A DNA stretch of 64,000 nt, taken from Arthrobacter oryzae (lineage in GTDB: Bacteria > Actinomycetota > Actinomycetes > Actinomycetales > Micrococcaceae). The position numbers were made by a program, and so were the translations under genes. Below, piece by piece: positions 41,592-50,456 of the stretch (positions are counted from its first letter, which is position 1; the number at the start of each line of letters is the position of its first letter). The stretch lies in the NCBI RefSeq assembly GCF_030812315.1, contig NZ_JAUSSM010000006.1, positions 1-64,000 of the forward strand, given 5' to 3'. Below the pieces are notes generated by a model, which searched no databases, had not been told where the DNA came from, and was given only the letters and a program-made list of their open reading frames with translations.

Positions 41592-42578
41592 CTACTGCAC
41601 CCTCACTCGGGGGTCGACAAGCGTGGTGGCAAAGTCCGCGAGGATGGCTCCGATCGCGAAGATGACCGAGCCGTATGCGAGGGTGGCGGTGGCCGCATTG
41701 ACGTCCTGCAGGGCGATGGCGTCGATGCTCCACGAGCCGACGCCCGGCCAGGCGAAGATCTTCTCGGCGAAGAAGCCGCCGGCGAAGATGGCCGGGATGG
41801 TGAACGCGATGCTCTGCGCCACCGGGATAAACGAGACCCGCAGGGCGTGGCGGGTGATGGCCTGGTTGCGGGTGAGTCCCTTGGCGCGGGCCGTGCGGAC
41901 GAAGTCGGCATTGACGTTGTCCAGCAGGTACTGGCGCTGGGCGATCTGGTACGTGCCCCAGCCCACCAGCGTGATGGCCAGCGTGGGCACCGTGTAGTGG
42001 GCCAGCATGTCGACGAACTGGACCCAGGCGTTGCCCTCCAGCCCGGGAGTGGAAATGCCGGTGACGAAAAATATCCGTTCGCCGATGGATTCGTTGACGT
42101 TGATCGCCCCGAGCTGGACCAGGAAGTAAGCGATCGGCGCGGGAACGATGTACACGAGGTAGCTGTAGGACGTAATCACGCGGTCCTGGAACTTGTACTG
42201 CCGTGCGGCGGTGTACACGCCCAGCGCTACCCCGATGATGAGCGTGAGCACGATGGAGGCCAGGAACAGCCGGGTGGAAATCCACACCCGGTCACCGAAC
42301 TCCGCGTTAATGAAGGCACCGTTGGGGCTTCGCCCCCAGTCCCAGCGGGTGACCACCGCGGTAAGCCAGTCAAGGTAGCGTTCCCACGGGGAGAGTGTGG
42401 GGTCGAGGCCTTTTAACCGGAAGGAGTTGGTCACCTGCTCGGGAGTCGGTCGAGGCATGCGTTCCTGTTCCAACAGCGCGGGCTGAAGGGTGCTGACGGC
42501 AAGAAAGTACCCCGCCGTCGTGGTCAGGAAGATCATGAGCAGGTAGGTGGCTGCCCGTTTGGCGAGGTACCGGAACAT
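41592..42578 (-). CDS. Peptide ABC transporter permease, OppB/DppB type
   Basis: A 328-residue permease with six helices and the OppB N-terminus MFRYLAKRAATYLLMIFLTTTAGYFLA. The EAA loop is TARAKGLTRNQAITRHALRVSFIPV. The region after helix 1 (RMPRPTPEQVTNSFRLKGLDPTLSPWERYLDWLTAV) fits the family. It is the first gene of a four-gene operon (permease, permease, double ATPase, binding protein). Confidence 0.93.
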   Translation of the reverse strand: MFRYLAKRAATYLLMIFLTTTAGYFLAVSTLQPALLEQERMPRPTPEQVTNSFRLKGLDPTLSPWERYLDWLTAVVTRWDWGRSPNGAFINAEFGDRVWISTRLFLASIVLTLIIGVALGVYTAARQYKFQDRVITSYSYLVYIVPAPIAYFLVQLGAINVNESIGERIFFVTGISTPGLEGNAWVQFVDMLAHYTVPTLAITLVGWGTYQIAQRQYLLDNVNADFVRTARAKGLTRNQAITRHALRVSFIPVAQSIAFTIPAIFAGGFFAEKIFAWPGVGSWSIDAIALQDVNAATATLAYGSVIFAIGAILADFATTLVDPRVRVQ

Positions 42579-42937
42579 ATCTGCCTAGCTCTGGATCGCC
42601 GCTGCCAGTTTCGCGCCGCGCAGTGACGGTGGCCCTTCGGAGGCGCCCTTCCGGGCCGGTGTCAGTTCAACATTCACAGCGGTCGATCCTTCCGTCGTCC
42701 CCCATCCGGCAGGGGTTCCGCCGCCGATCCGGGATCAAGGCCAGCGGGTGTCTGGCCGTCCCGCACGCCCCTGGAGGCTTGCCCTTGTGGACTATGCTGC
42801 GGGTCACATTCCAGAGGAAACTACCACATACGGACAGTCCTCCCGGGTGCCCAAATGCGGAAACAGGGAGGCTTGTACCAGATCGTTATGAATAAATCAC
42901 GAGGATTGATTTGACTGGCCGGACACCGTCCCATGGA
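42579..42937. other. Intergenic gap upstream of the peptide transporter operon
   Basis: A 359-base gap between the permease start and the end of a TetR-type gene, both on the minus strand. A frame at 42623-42895 on the plus strand has no family resemblance or ribosome-binding site. The only structure I note is AAATCA-N7-TGATTT at 42894-42912, just past the TetR-type gene, in an AT-rich stretch. The operon promoter must lie in this gap but no box stands out. Confidence 0.5.
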
Positions 42938-43600
42938 TTACCCCCCGCCCTCTGAATTATTCTCCGTCCGGCGTGAGCTGCCGCCAGGACAACTGACGAC
43001 CCGGGTGACGAGTTCGCACCAGGACTCCGCGAGCCGTTCCGGAGCCACGTGATGGACCCGCACTGCGTGGAGCAGCCGCTCCGGGTCCAGGGTGGAGCTC
43101 AGCGACATCGCCATAAGCCACGGATCAGCGGTCACTCCGGCCGCACGCAGGAGCATTTCGATGTGGCGGTGCCAGAGCACGGCGGCCGGCACATCGAAGC
43201 GGTTGTAGGCGGACGAGTCCGCTGCGCGGGCCAGTTCCCCGAACTCCAGGACAAACGCGATCCGCTCGGTACCGAAGGCAACCAGCCTGTCCAGCGGAGC
43301 CGCACCGGGGCCAAGGGGCGGCGGGCCGAACATGAACCGGCCCTGGAAGGCGGCCTCGGAGTCGCTGAGCAGCGTCATCATCAGCCCGGCCCGCGAGCCG
43401 AAGCGCCGGAAAACAGTACCTTTGCCCACCCCCGCGCGCTCGGCCAGCCGGTCCATGGTGAGGCCGTCCGCCCCGCACTCCTCAATGAGTTCGCGGGCAG
43501 CCTTGAGCAGCAGCTCCCGGTTGCGGGCGGCGTCGCTGCGTTCCGCTTCCCCGCCGAGTGGCGATCCGGAGCGGATTGGGATGAGGCTCACAAAAAACAT
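42938..43600 (-). CDS. TetR family regulator divergent from FMN reductase
   Basis: A 220-residue TetR-type regulator: HTH RNRELLLKAARELIEECGADGLTMDRLAERAGVGKGTVFRRFGSRAGLMMTLL at residues about 27-80. The C-terminal domain has the WHRHIEMLLRAAGV segment common in SACE-7040-type regulators. ATG at 43600 is used; GTG at 43591 is another option. It is divergent from an NADPH-dependent FMN reductase gene with an inverted repeat between them. Confidence 0.87.
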   Translation of the reverse strand: MFFVSLIPIRSGSPLGGEAERSDAARNRELLLKAARELIEECGADGLTMDRLAERAGVGKGTVFRRFGSRAGLMMTLLSDSEAAFQGRFMFGPPPLGPGAAPLDRLVAFGTERIAFVLEFGELARAADSSAYNRFDVPAAVLWHRHIEMLLRAAGVTADPWLMAMSLSSTLDPERLLHAVRVHHVAPERLAESWCELVTRVVSCPGGSSRRTENNSEGGG

Positions 43601-43621
43601 TCTAGACCCGGGAATATTATC

Positions 43622-43635
43622 CGGACCGTAGTCCG
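43622..43635. promoter_or_regulatory. Probable operator between TetR and FMN reductase genes
   Basis: CGGAC-CGTA-GTCCG lies in the 113-base divergent gap next to an AT-rich stretch (AATATTAT). Position and symmetry suit a TetR-family operator controlling both genes. Confidence 0.5.
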
Positions 43636-43713
43636 TTTAGCAGAGTGAAGGCCGAACAAGCCTCCAAGATCACCAGCCGGCGGAACTTCCGCGGCCAGAC
43701 ACTAGGAGTTCAT

Positions 43714-44280
43714 ATGTCCAAGAGCACCGTACTTACGCTGGTCGGCAGCCTGCGCGCCGAATCCACCAACCAGAAGCTTGCCGAAGCCATCCAGCTGAAT
43801 GCGCCCGAGCAGGTCGAAGTTGTTATCCACGAAAGCCTGGGCAACATCCCCTTCTACAACGAGGACATCGACGTCGAAGGCCAGGTTCCGGCCGCCGCCG
43901 CAGCCCTCCGCGCCGCCGCCAATGACGCCGACGCCCTGCTTCTGGTCACGCCTGAGCACAACGGAACCGTACCGGCCGCACTCAAGAACGCGATCGACTG
44001 GCTGTCCCGCCCCTTCGGCACCGGCGCCCTCAGCGGCAAGCCGACCGCCGTCGTCGGCACCGCCTTCGGCCAGTACGGCGGCGTCTGGGCGCAGGACGAG
44101 GCACGCAAGGCCGTCGGCATCGCCGGCGCCGTGGTCCTCGAGGACGCCAAGCTGGCCGTTCCCGGATCCATGGTCCGGTTCGCCGAAGTCCACCCCAAGG
44201 ACGACGCCGAAGTTGTCGATCAGATCAAGGGCGTGTTCGAGGCCCTGGCCTCCGCCAGGACTGCCGCCGAAGCAGCCTGA
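43714..44280 (+). CDS. NAD(P)H-dependent FMN reductase / quinone reductase
   Basis: A 188-residue flavodoxin-fold reductase. VLTLVGSLRAESTNQKLAEAI is the FMN phosphate-binding loop, PFYNEDIDVEG and LLLVTPEHNGTVPAALKNAIDWLSRP are the ArsH/YhdA-type family blocks. It likely reduces FMN, quinones or azo compounds with NADPH. ATG at 43714 follows TAGGAG. Divergent TetR-type regulator suggests induction by a quinone or similar compound. A perfect terminator follows. Confidence 0.92.
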   Translation: MSKSTVLTLVGSLRAESTNQKLAEAIQLNAPEQVEVVIHESLGNIPFYNEDIDVEGQVPAAAAALRAAANDADALLLVTPEHNGTVPAALKNAIDWLSRPFGTGALSGKPTAVVGTAFGQYGGVWAQDEARKAVGIAGAVVLEDAKLAVPGSMVRFAEVHPKDDAEVVDQIKGVFEALASARTAAEAA

Positions 44281-44354
44281 TCCACGGCCTGAGCCACCGG
44301 CAAACCCCTAACCGCAGGGCCGGCATCCACCAAGGATGTCCGAGCAGCCCACTC

Positions 44355-44386
44355 AAAACGCCCCCGGCAGCTGCCGGGGGCGTTTT
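44355..44386. terminator. Bidirectional terminator after the FMN reductase gene
   Basis: A 32-base perfect palindrome, AAAACGCCCCCGGCAG followed by its exact reverse complement, with A-rich and T-rich outer ends on both strands, 74 bases after the reductase stop. Confidence 0.9.
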
Positions 44387-44505
44387 GCGTCACCATTCCG
44401 TGATTGAGCTGACGCAAAACCGTCACTCGGCACATATTCCGCCCGCAGCGGCACAGCCGTAACGTGGAGACGGGGACGTGCGAGAGCTGGAAGTGCGGTG
44501 CGTTC

Positions 44506-45354
44506 ATGAAGTTCACGCCTGGAATCCGGGCAAGTGCGGCCATGGCCGCTTTTATGCTTCCGCTGTGGCTCGGATCGTGCTCGCAACCGTCAGCAACGAC
44601 GTCGGAAAGCACCGTGGTCCGCGCAGCCGGCACCCCGGAACCGCAGCCGCTTCCGGCGCCCGTCCCGGTCACCACCCCCGTCGACGTCACGCCTCCGGAG
44701 TCTGCCGTTTCCAGCCCGGCGCCAAGTCCCCGGACGGGCGGTACCGTCGCACCCCAGGCCGGCGCCAACCGCGGGGGCGCCGCCACCGTTGATGGCTCAG
44801 CCAACGAAAAGCTGCTGCCTGGCGGAACGGCTTCGGGCGGCTCGGGCACTGGCAGCTCGGGCTCGGGCAGCTCGGGCTCAGGCGGCTCGGGCTCAGGGAC
44901 TGTGACGGCGCCGGAGGCAGCGGGCGCGGGCGGTCAGGCGGCACTGCCCGGCGAGCTGCCCGGGGGTACGCCTGTGTACTTCGTGGCGCTGGACGACGGC
45001 GGCAGCACCGGCGTGCGGTTCGGCTGCAACGACAGCCTGGTGGCCGTCTTCCACAGCCCTGCCGCGGCGGCCGAACCCCTCCGGACGTCCCTCGCCGTCC
45101 TGCTGGGCGGCAGCGACGCTCCGGACGGGCTGTACAACTCCCTGGACAGCTCCGACCTGGAGTACGTATCCGCGTACTTCGACGGCACCACCGTGGTGGT
45201 GAACCTGACCGGCACGGTCCGGCCGGGCGGCACCTGCGACATCCCCCGCCTGGAAGCCCAGCTCACGCACACGGCCGTCTCGGCCGTCGGTGCTGCCCGG
45301 GCAGAGATCTACGTTGACGGGCGGCGGCTGGCAGACGTCCTGAGCCTGCGATAG
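44506..45354 (+). CDS. GerMN-domain lipoprotein
   Basis: A 282-residue lipoprotein. The signal peptide ASAAMAAFMLPLWLGSC ends in a lipobox. Residues about 30-150 are a Pro/Ser/Gly-rich linker with SGSGSSGSGG runs, and about 155-280 form a GerMN domain (VYFVALDDGGSTGVRFGCNDSLVAVFHS; LDLEYVSAYFDGTTVVVNLTG-like core; DIPRLEAQLTHT). GerMN domains occur in spore germination proteins and in cell-envelope lipoproteins such as LpqB. A cell-wall-associated role is likely; the partner is unknown. ATG at 44506 has only weak upstream pairing. Confidence 0.8.
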   Translation: MKFTPGIRASAAMAAFMLPLWLGSCSQPSATTSESTVVRAAGTPEPQPLPAPVPVTTPVDVTPPESAVSSPAPSPRTGGTVAPQAGANRGGAATVDGSANEKLLPGGTASGGSGTGSSGSGSSGSGGSGSGTVTAPEAAGAGGQAALPGELPGGTPVYFVALDDGGSTGVRFGCNDSLVAVFHSPAAAAEPLRTSLAVLLGGSDAPDGLYNSLDSSDLEYVSAYFDGTTVVVNLTGTVRPGGTCDIPRLEAQLTHTAVSAVGAARAEIYVDGRRLADVLSLR

Positions 45355-45403
45355 ACGGCCCCGGAAGGACGGGCGTTACTCCCCCGCGGGCCGTCGGAAC
45401 AAG

Positions 45404-46249
45404 TCAGCCACGCCGGAAGAGGTCGTCCATGGCCGCGTGGCTGCGGGCGCCGGCCAGCTCGGACCAGTTTCCGTCCCCGAGTACGTCTTCGGCCACCCGG
45501 GACACTGTGGCATAGGCGGCCTTCGCGGTGCTGCCGCCGATGCTGATCCGGCGGACGCCGGCGTCGTGAAGTTCCCCCACGGAGGGCGCGCCCAATCCGG
45601 CCAGCGCGTTTAGGGGCGCGGCAATGCGGCGGGACAGGTCGTGGAGTACATGCAGGTCCTGCACCCCGGGGACGAATATTCCGTTGGCCCCCGCGGCCAG
45701 GTAGGCGTCCGCACGGCGGACGGTTTCCGCGAAAGCGGAATCCGGAAAACCGCCGGACAGGTAGGTGTCTGTGCGCGCGTTGATGAACAGGTCTACCCCG
45801 GCTTCATCCGCCGTCTGGCGGACGACGGCGATGCGGCGCGCCTGTTCCTCAACGCCCGTTAGCGGATCCTCGCCGGAGTCCTCGATATTCACGCCGACCG
45901 CCCCGGCAGCCAGGACACTGCGGACGGTTTCCCGTAGCTCCGCGTCATCAAACGCGCCATCGACGCTTGCATAACCGGTCTCAATGTCCGCCGTCACAGG
46001 CAGTGCCGTGCATGCCGCGATCCGGCGAAGGGCAGCCATGGCGAGTTCGCGCGGTAAGTGGTTTCCGTCCGGAAAACCCAGGCTCCAGGACAGGGCCGAA
46101 CTGGACGTGGCCAGCGCGGCCGCCCCCGCTTCGTCAACCAGGCGGGCGGACGCCACATCCCAGACGTTCACCAGGACCAGCGGCGCCGCATCCGCGTGAA
46201 GTGCGTGGAAGGCCGCGGCCAGGGATCCGAGATGGCTATGCGTAGTCAT
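45404..46249 (-). CDS. Isocitrate lyase/PEP mutase family protein
   Basis: A 281-residue barrel enzyme of the ICL/PEPM superfamily: LVLVNVWDVASARLVDEAGAAALATSS, PVTADIETGYAS (metal-binding Asp-x-Glu), VGVNIEDSGEDP, FINARTDTYLSGG and IFVPGVQD. Members cleave C-C bonds (2-methylisocitrate lyase, oxaloacetate decarboxylase) or P-C bonds. The usual KKCGH-type lyase motif is not seen, so the decarboxylase/lyase side branch is more likely. ATG at 46249 is chosen over 46312, whose extra residues are Arg-rich and likely untranslated. Confidence 0.85.
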   Translation of the reverse strand: MTTHSHLGSLAAAFHALHADAAPLVLVNVWDVASARLVDEAGAAALATSSSALSWSLGFPDGNHLPRELAMAALRRIAACTALPVTADIETGYASVDGAFDDAELRETVRSVLAAGAVGVNIEDSGEDPLTGVEEQARRIAVVRQTADEAGVDLFINARTDTYLSGGFPDSAFAETVRRADAYLAAGANGIFVPGVQDLHVLHDLSRRIAAPLNALAGLGAPSVGELHDAGVRRISIGGSTAKAAYATVSRVAEDVLGDGNWSELAGARSHAAMDDLFRRG

Positions 46250-46335
46250 GGGTCTATTCCATGACCTTCGCCGCCGAAGGTAAAGCGCTACCGGCCGCGC
46301 CCGCGGGCACACTCCCGAAAGAGCGTGAACAAAGG

Positions 46336-46366
46336 TTGCCTAATGGACAACATGTGGCTGTATCCT
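46336..46366 (+). promoter_or_regulatory. Sigma-70-type promoter of the aminotransferase gene
   Basis: TTGCCT (46336-46341) and TATCCT (46361-46366) are spaced by 19 bases. The -10 box ends 6 bases before GTG 46373, so transcription should start at or near that codon. This argues against the in-frame starts further upstream (GTG 46325, ATG 46343), which would lie inside the promoter. Confidence 0.55.
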
Positions 46367-46372
46367 GTGAGT

Positions 46373-47665
46373 GTGACCCACGAAACACTTGATGCCGCGG
46401 CAGATGTGCTCCCGGCCGAAGCAATTGACGCAATCGAACGCGCGGCAACGTCCGCCCACCGCCACGATGAACTTTTCTCGGAGCGCGCAGCCAACATCAA
46501 GCAGTCCGCAGTCCGCGATGTCTTTGACATCTCGCTGCGCCCCGGCCTCGTTTCGCTGGCCGGCGGCAGCCCCTACCTGCAGTCCTTGCCGCTGGAACGG
46601 CTCGGCCAGACAGCCGCAAAGATCATCGCCGAGCAGGGCATGACGGCCCTCCAGTACGGCAGCGGCCAGGGGACCGAAGAACTCCGCACCCAGGTCTGCG
46701 ACGTGATGGCGGCAGAGGGAATACTCGATGCGGACCCCCGGAACGTGGTGATCACCGCCGGTTCCCAGTCGGCCCAGGACGTGGCCACCAAGGTGTTCTG
46801 CGATCCCGGCGACGTGGTGCTTGTGGAGGACCCCACTTACGTGGGCGCCCTCAACACGTTCGAGGCCTACCAGGTGGAGGTGGCCACCGTTCCCATGGAT
46901 GAGCATGGACTGGTTCCGGATCTCCTGGATGCCCGGATAGCCGCCCTGCAGACTGCCGGCAAGAACATCAAGTTTCTGTACACGATCCCCAACTTCAACA
47001 ACCCGTCCGGTATCACCATGGCCGAGGACCGCCGGCAGGAGATAGTCGATATATGCCGGAAAGCGAATATTCTGGTCCTGGAGGACAACCCCTACGGCCT
47101 GCTCCGCTTTGACGGCAAACCGCTGGCCCCACTGCGGGCAGCCAACCCCGACGACGTCATCTACATGGGCTCCTTCTCAAAGATCTTCGCCCCCGGCCTG
47201 AGGATCGGCTGGGCGCTGGTGCCGGCACACCTTCAGCGCCGGTACTACCTGGCGTCCGAAGCTGTGACGCTCTGCCCGTCGACCCTTAACCAGATGCTGG
47301 TTTCCGCCTATCTGCGGGACTACGACTGGAAAGGGCAGATCGACACCTACCGCGGGCTGTACGCCGAGCGCTGCCAGGCCATGCTCGCCGCCTTGGAGGA
47401 GTACATGCCGGCGGGGCTGAGCTGGACCAGGCCCGAGGGCGGTTTCTTCGTCTGGGTGACGCTGCCCGAGGGCGTGGACACTTATCCGCTGCTGCGCAAG
47501 GCCATCGACGCGGGAGTGGTTTTCATCCCGGGCGCGGCGTTTACGCATTCGGACGAACCGTCCAACAAGCTGCGCCTCGCTTTCAGCGCCGTACCCCCCG
47601 AAACCATCGCCGAGGGAGTGCGGCGGCTCGCACCGGTACTGCAGGACGCCATCGACGCACTGTAG
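46373..47665 (+). CDS. PLP-dependent aminotransferase (2-aminoadipate/LysN-like, fold type I)
   Basis: A 430-residue fold-type I aminotransferase without an HTH domain. GLVSLAGGSPYLQSLPLERL, ALQYGSGQGTEELRTQV, VVITAGSQSAQDVATKVFCDPGDVVLVEDPTYVGA, TIPNFNNPSGITM (Asn contacting PLP), LVLEDNPYGLLRFDG and the lysine in GSFSKIFAPGLRIGW are all present. Likely substrates are branched-chain, aromatic or 2-aminoadipate-type amino acids. GTG 46373 is chosen for the promoter position; alternatives are 46343 and 46325. It is divergent from the ICL/PEPM gene. Confidence 0.9.
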   Translation: MTHETLDAAADVLPAEAIDAIERAATSAHRHDELFSERAANIKQSAVRDVFDISLRPGLVSLAGGSPYLQSLPLERLGQTAAKIIAEQGMTALQYGSGQGTEELRTQVCDVMAAEGILDADPRNVVITAGSQSAQDVATKVFCDPGDVVLVEDPTYVGALNTFEAYQVEVATVPMDEHGLVPDLLDARIAALQTAGKNIKFLYTIPNFNNPSGITMAEDRRQEIVDICRKANILVLEDNPYGLLRFDGKPLAPLRAANPDDVIYMGSFSKIFAPGLRIGWALVPAHLQRRYYLASEAVTLCPSTLNQMLVSAYLRDYDWKGQIDTYRGLYAERCQAMLAALEEYMPAGLSWTRPEGGFFVWVTLPEGVDTYPLLRKAIDAGVVFIPGAAFTHSDEPSNKLRLAFSAVPPETIAEGVRRLAPVLQDAIDAL

Positions 47666-47732
47666 CCTGAATTATTGCTGCATGGCGCTGGGCATATTTG
47701 ACCAGGCTGACCGATCCCTAAGGAGCATGAGC

Positions 47733-48164
47733 ATGACCGGAATTATTGTTGTCGGCGTTGACGGCAGCGAGACTGCAATGCGGGCCGCGGAAACAGCGCA
47801 GGGCCTGGCCGTATCGCTCGGGGCAACCCTCCACGTGGTAACTGCGTTCGACAGTGACCGCACAGAGGTCTACGGAAGCGGCAGTGACCGCTGGATTGTC
47901 TCCGATGCCGGGGAGGCCGAGAAAGTGGCCAAGGATGTTGCGTCGCGGCTTCGTTCGGAAGGCCTGAAGGTCACGTATTCCTCGGCCCGGGGCAAGCCGG
48001 CGGAAGCCCTCATCAAGGAAGCCGAGCGTTTCGATGCCCAGATGATCGTGGTGGGCAACCGCCGGATGCGCGGGCTCGGCCGGGTTCTGGGCAGCGTCGC
48101 CAACAGCGTGGCGCACAACGCGCCGTGCGACGTCTACATCGCCAAGACGGACGTCGTCGACTAG
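47733..48164 (+). CDS. Universal stress protein
   Basis: A 143-residue UspA-type protein: IIVVGVDGSETAMRAAETA at the N-terminus and the ATP-binding end VVGNRRMRGLGRVLGSVANSVAHNAPCDVYI, where the G-x2-G-x9-GS pattern is recognisable. It probably binds ATP and acts under stress or growth arrest. ATG 47733 is 7 bases from AAGGAG; ATG 47727 is only 1 base from it. A terminator follows at 48226-48259. Confidence 0.9.
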   Translation: MTGIIVVGVDGSETAMRAAETAQGLAVSLGATLHVVTAFDSDRTEVYGSGSDRWIVSDAGEAEKVAKDVASRLRSEGLKVTYSSARGKPAEALIKEAERFDAQMIVVGNRRMRGLGRVLGSVANSVAHNAPCDVYIAKTDVVD

Positions 48165-48225
48165 CCGTTCGTCAGCTGTCTGCGCAGGGTCTTCCCAGAG
48201 GGGACCGGGCAAGGCCTCGATGAAA

Positions 48226-48259
48226 CCCACACCCTGCGGATCTTCTTGCAGGGTGTGGG
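48226..48259 (+). terminator. Stem-loop after the universal stress protein gene
   Basis: Arms 48226-48237 (CCCACACCCTGC) and 48248-48259 are perfect complements with a 10-base loop. Confidence 0.75.
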
Positions 48260-48405
48260 CCTGGGGCTCGCGGGTAGACCGGCGTCACTCCCCCCGGTGG
48301 TCAGCCTCACCCCGTTTTCGCCGGAATGGCGCGGTTCTCGGCGGTAAAATTGAAACGTACTCGATGATGCGGACATCCGAGTACCGACGATTTCAGGGGA
48401 ACATT

Positions 48406-48744
48406 ATGCTCACGCTTCAGCGGCGCCAGCTCGTAGGCCACGACATCCTTCTTGCCCGGCACGGCAACCACATCAGCACCATGCGCGTAGACCGCGCCAA
48501 TGACCGGGTGATCGCGTTCCTCGACGACGGCTCCACGGACAGCGCCCCCAACCTCATCACGCCTGGCCTGAACCTGCCGGAGACGGTCCGGAGCGTCATG
48601 CGCGATGACTGGAAGTTTTTCGCAGTGGTTACGGCCTGCCTCACCGGCTTTTCCGGCGCGATGATCGCAGCTGCCGTGGGCCTCAGCGGCATGTCGTCCG
48701 ACCCTGCACTGGCACAGCTCCTCTCCACCTACCCCGCCTACTAG
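48406..48744 (+). CDS. Small single-span membrane protein of unknown function
   Basis: A 112-residue protein. The first 65 residues are polar with a beta-rich pattern (RRQLVGHDILLARHGNHISTMRVDRANDRVIAFLDDG) and one hydrophobic helix follows (FFAVVTACLTGFSGAMIAAAVGL). No family is recognised. AGGGGAA lies 5-6 bases before ATG 48406. A strong terminator lies 37 bases after the stop. Confidence 0.65.
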   Translation: MLTLQRRQLVGHDILLARHGNHISTMRVDRANDRVIAFLDDGSTDSAPNLITPGLNLPETVRSVMRDDWKFFAVVTACLTGFSGAMIAAAVGLSGMSSDPALAQLLSTYPAY

Positions 48745-48780
48745 GCCGCCCGCTCCAACTGGCTTCCTGCTACTGGCGCA

Positions 48781-48821
48781 AAAGGAACCCGGCCGCTGAA
48801 TTCCAGCGGCCGGGTTCCTTT
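48781..48821. terminator. Bidirectional terminator between convergent genes
   Basis: Arms 48781-48798 (AAAGGAACCCGGCCGCTG) and 48804-48821 are perfect 18-base complements with a 5-base loop and T-runs on both strands. It ends transcription of the small membrane protein gene and of bkdC. Confidence 0.93.
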
Positions 48822-48848
48822 TTGCTTGGTGGTCCTGATCCGGCAGTA

Positions 48849-50417
48849 CTAGTCCAGCAGCAGTGCCGGCTCCTCCAGGATGGCGGCGACGTCGGCCATA
48901 AAGCGTGCCGAGAGGTCACCGTCCACCACGCGGTGGTCGAACGAGCCGCCCAGGGTAGTGATCCAGCGCGGAATGACTTCGCCGTCCAGGACCCACGGCT
49001 TCTGCTTGATGGTGCCGAAGGCCACGATGGCCACTTCGCCGGGATTGATGATGGGCGTGCCAGTGTCGATGCCCAGGGCGCCAATGTTGGTGATGGTCAG
49101 GGTGCCGCCCTGCATCTGGGCGGGCTGCGTCTTACCGGCCCGGGCCGTGGTGGCCAGGTCATTGAGTGCCAGGGCCAGTTCCTTGAGGGAAAGGTCCTGG
49201 GCGTTCTTGATGTTCGGAACCATCAGACCGCGGGGGGTGGCCGCCGCGATGCCCAGGTTCATGAAGTGCTTGACGTGGATCTCCGCGGTATCAGTGCCGT
49301 CGGCGCTGTCCACCCACGTGGCGTTGACGCTGGGGTTGCGGGCGGCGGCCCAGATCACGGCTTTGGCCAGGATCAGCAGCGGGGAAACCCTGATGCCCTC
49401 GAAGTCCCGCGACACCTTGAGTCGCTTGACGAACTCCATGGTGCGGCTGGCATCGACGTCAACGAAAATGCTGACGTGGGGAGCGGCGAACGCTGACTCC
49501 ACCATGGCCTTGGCCGTGGCCTTGCGGACCCCCTTAACGGGAATCCGCTCGATGCGCTGGTCCTGCGGCCGGCCGGACTTGCCCCAGAAGGTGTCGGCCT
49601 TGTCCACTTCGGCGTCGCGCTGGGCCTGGTAGCTCACCAGGTCCTCGCGGGTGACCTCGCCGCGCGCGCCGGTGGGCACGACGTCGGCAAGGTCGATCCC
49701 AAGATCCCGGGCAATCTTACGTACCGGAGGTTTGGCCAGGACCCTGTTGACGAGTCCGCTGATGGTGCCGCCAAGAGTGGGGCGCGCTGCGCCTTCTTCG
49801 GGGGCTGCAGCAGCATTGGCGGCCGGCGCACCCGCGTTGATCCAGATGCCCTGGGTCTCCACGGGCTCGACCACGGGGACGGCCCTAGCCACAGGGACCG
49901 CGTCTGCGACCGGCGACGGCGCTGCGGCTGGCGCGGGTGTTACGACGGCGGCCGGGGAGGCTTTGCGCGGGCGGCGCTTGACGGCGTCGGCCTTGGGACC
50001 CGAACCGACCAGCGGGCCGGCGGCGCTTCCGGCTGAAGCTGGCTGCGCGCCCGCCGTCTCGCCGTCGTCCCCTGCGAGCTTTCCGTACGTTGGTACATCC
50101 GCGAGGCGAGCGTCAGCTGCCGGAGCGGCCGGAACTGCGGGGGCGGGAACGTCCGCCGGCGTGGGGTCGCCAGAAACGGCATCGCTCACGCTGATGATCG
50201 GGGTGCCGACGTCGACAGTGACGCCCACCGGTACGAGCAGCTCCGTGACCGTGCCGGCAAACGGAGACGGCAGCTCCACGAGGGACTTGGCCGTTTCGAT
50301 TTCGCAGAGGATGTCGTTGATTGCGACGGTGTCGCCCGGCTTGACGTTCCAGGAAACGATCTCCGCCTCGGTGAGTCCCTCGCCCACGTCGGGGAGGTTG
50401 AACTTGTTCACAGTCAT
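48849..50417 (-). CDS. bkdC: Branched-chain 2-oxo acid dehydrogenase E2 (dihydrolipoyl acyltransferase)
   Basis: A 522-residue E2. The lipoyl domain (residues 1-80) has Lys44 in [13 protein letters not shown] long Ala/Pro/Val linker follows, then the E1/E3-binding domain ([28 protein letters not shown]) and the acyltransferase core ending in [17 protein letters not shown] with the catalytic His-x3-Asp-Gly. The single lipoyl domain and the neighbouring E1 genes indicate a branched-chain keto-acid rather than a pyruvate complex. It is third in bkdABC. No E3 gene is here, so a shared lpd is needed. Confidence 0.92.
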   Translation of the reverse strand: MTVNKFNLPDVGEGLTEAEIVSWNVKPGDTVAINDILCEIETAKSLVELPSPFAGTVTELLVPVGVTVDVGTPIISVSDAVSGDPTPADVPAPAVPAAPAADARLADVPTYGKLAGDDGETAGAQPASAGSAAGPLVGSGPKADAVKRRPRKASPAAVVTPAPAAAPSPVADAVPVARAVPVVEPVETQGIWINAGAPAANAAAAPEEGAARPTLGGTISGLVNRVLAKPPVRKIARDLGIDLADVVPTGARGEVTREDLVSYQAQRDAEVDKADTFWGKSGRPQDQRIERIPVKGVRKATAKAMVESAFAAPHVSIFVDVDASRTMEFVKRLKVSRDFEGIRVSPLLILAKAVIWAAARNPSVNATWVDSADGTDTAEIHVKHFMNLGIAAATPRGLMVPNIKNAQDLSLKELALALNDLATTARAGKTQPAQMQGGTLTITNIGALGIDTGTPIINPGEVAIVAFGTIKQKPWVLDGEVIPRWITTLGGSFDHRVVDGDLSARFMADVAAILEEPALLLD

Positions 50418-50456
50418 GGGGTCCTCGGTTTGGAAGGCTTCATCAGTAGGCAGGCG

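Noticed and set aside
42623..42895. A 90-codon frame in the gap upstream of the peptide transporter operon
   Set aside because: No ribosome-binding site, Pro/Arg-rich translation without a fold, and it covers the region where the operon promoter should be.
47048..47060. A 13-base match (GATATATGCCGGA) to the arm of the bkdA palindrome
   Set aside because: It lies inside the aminotransferase coding sequence, has no inverted partner and is explained by the encoded residues; a chance match is likely.
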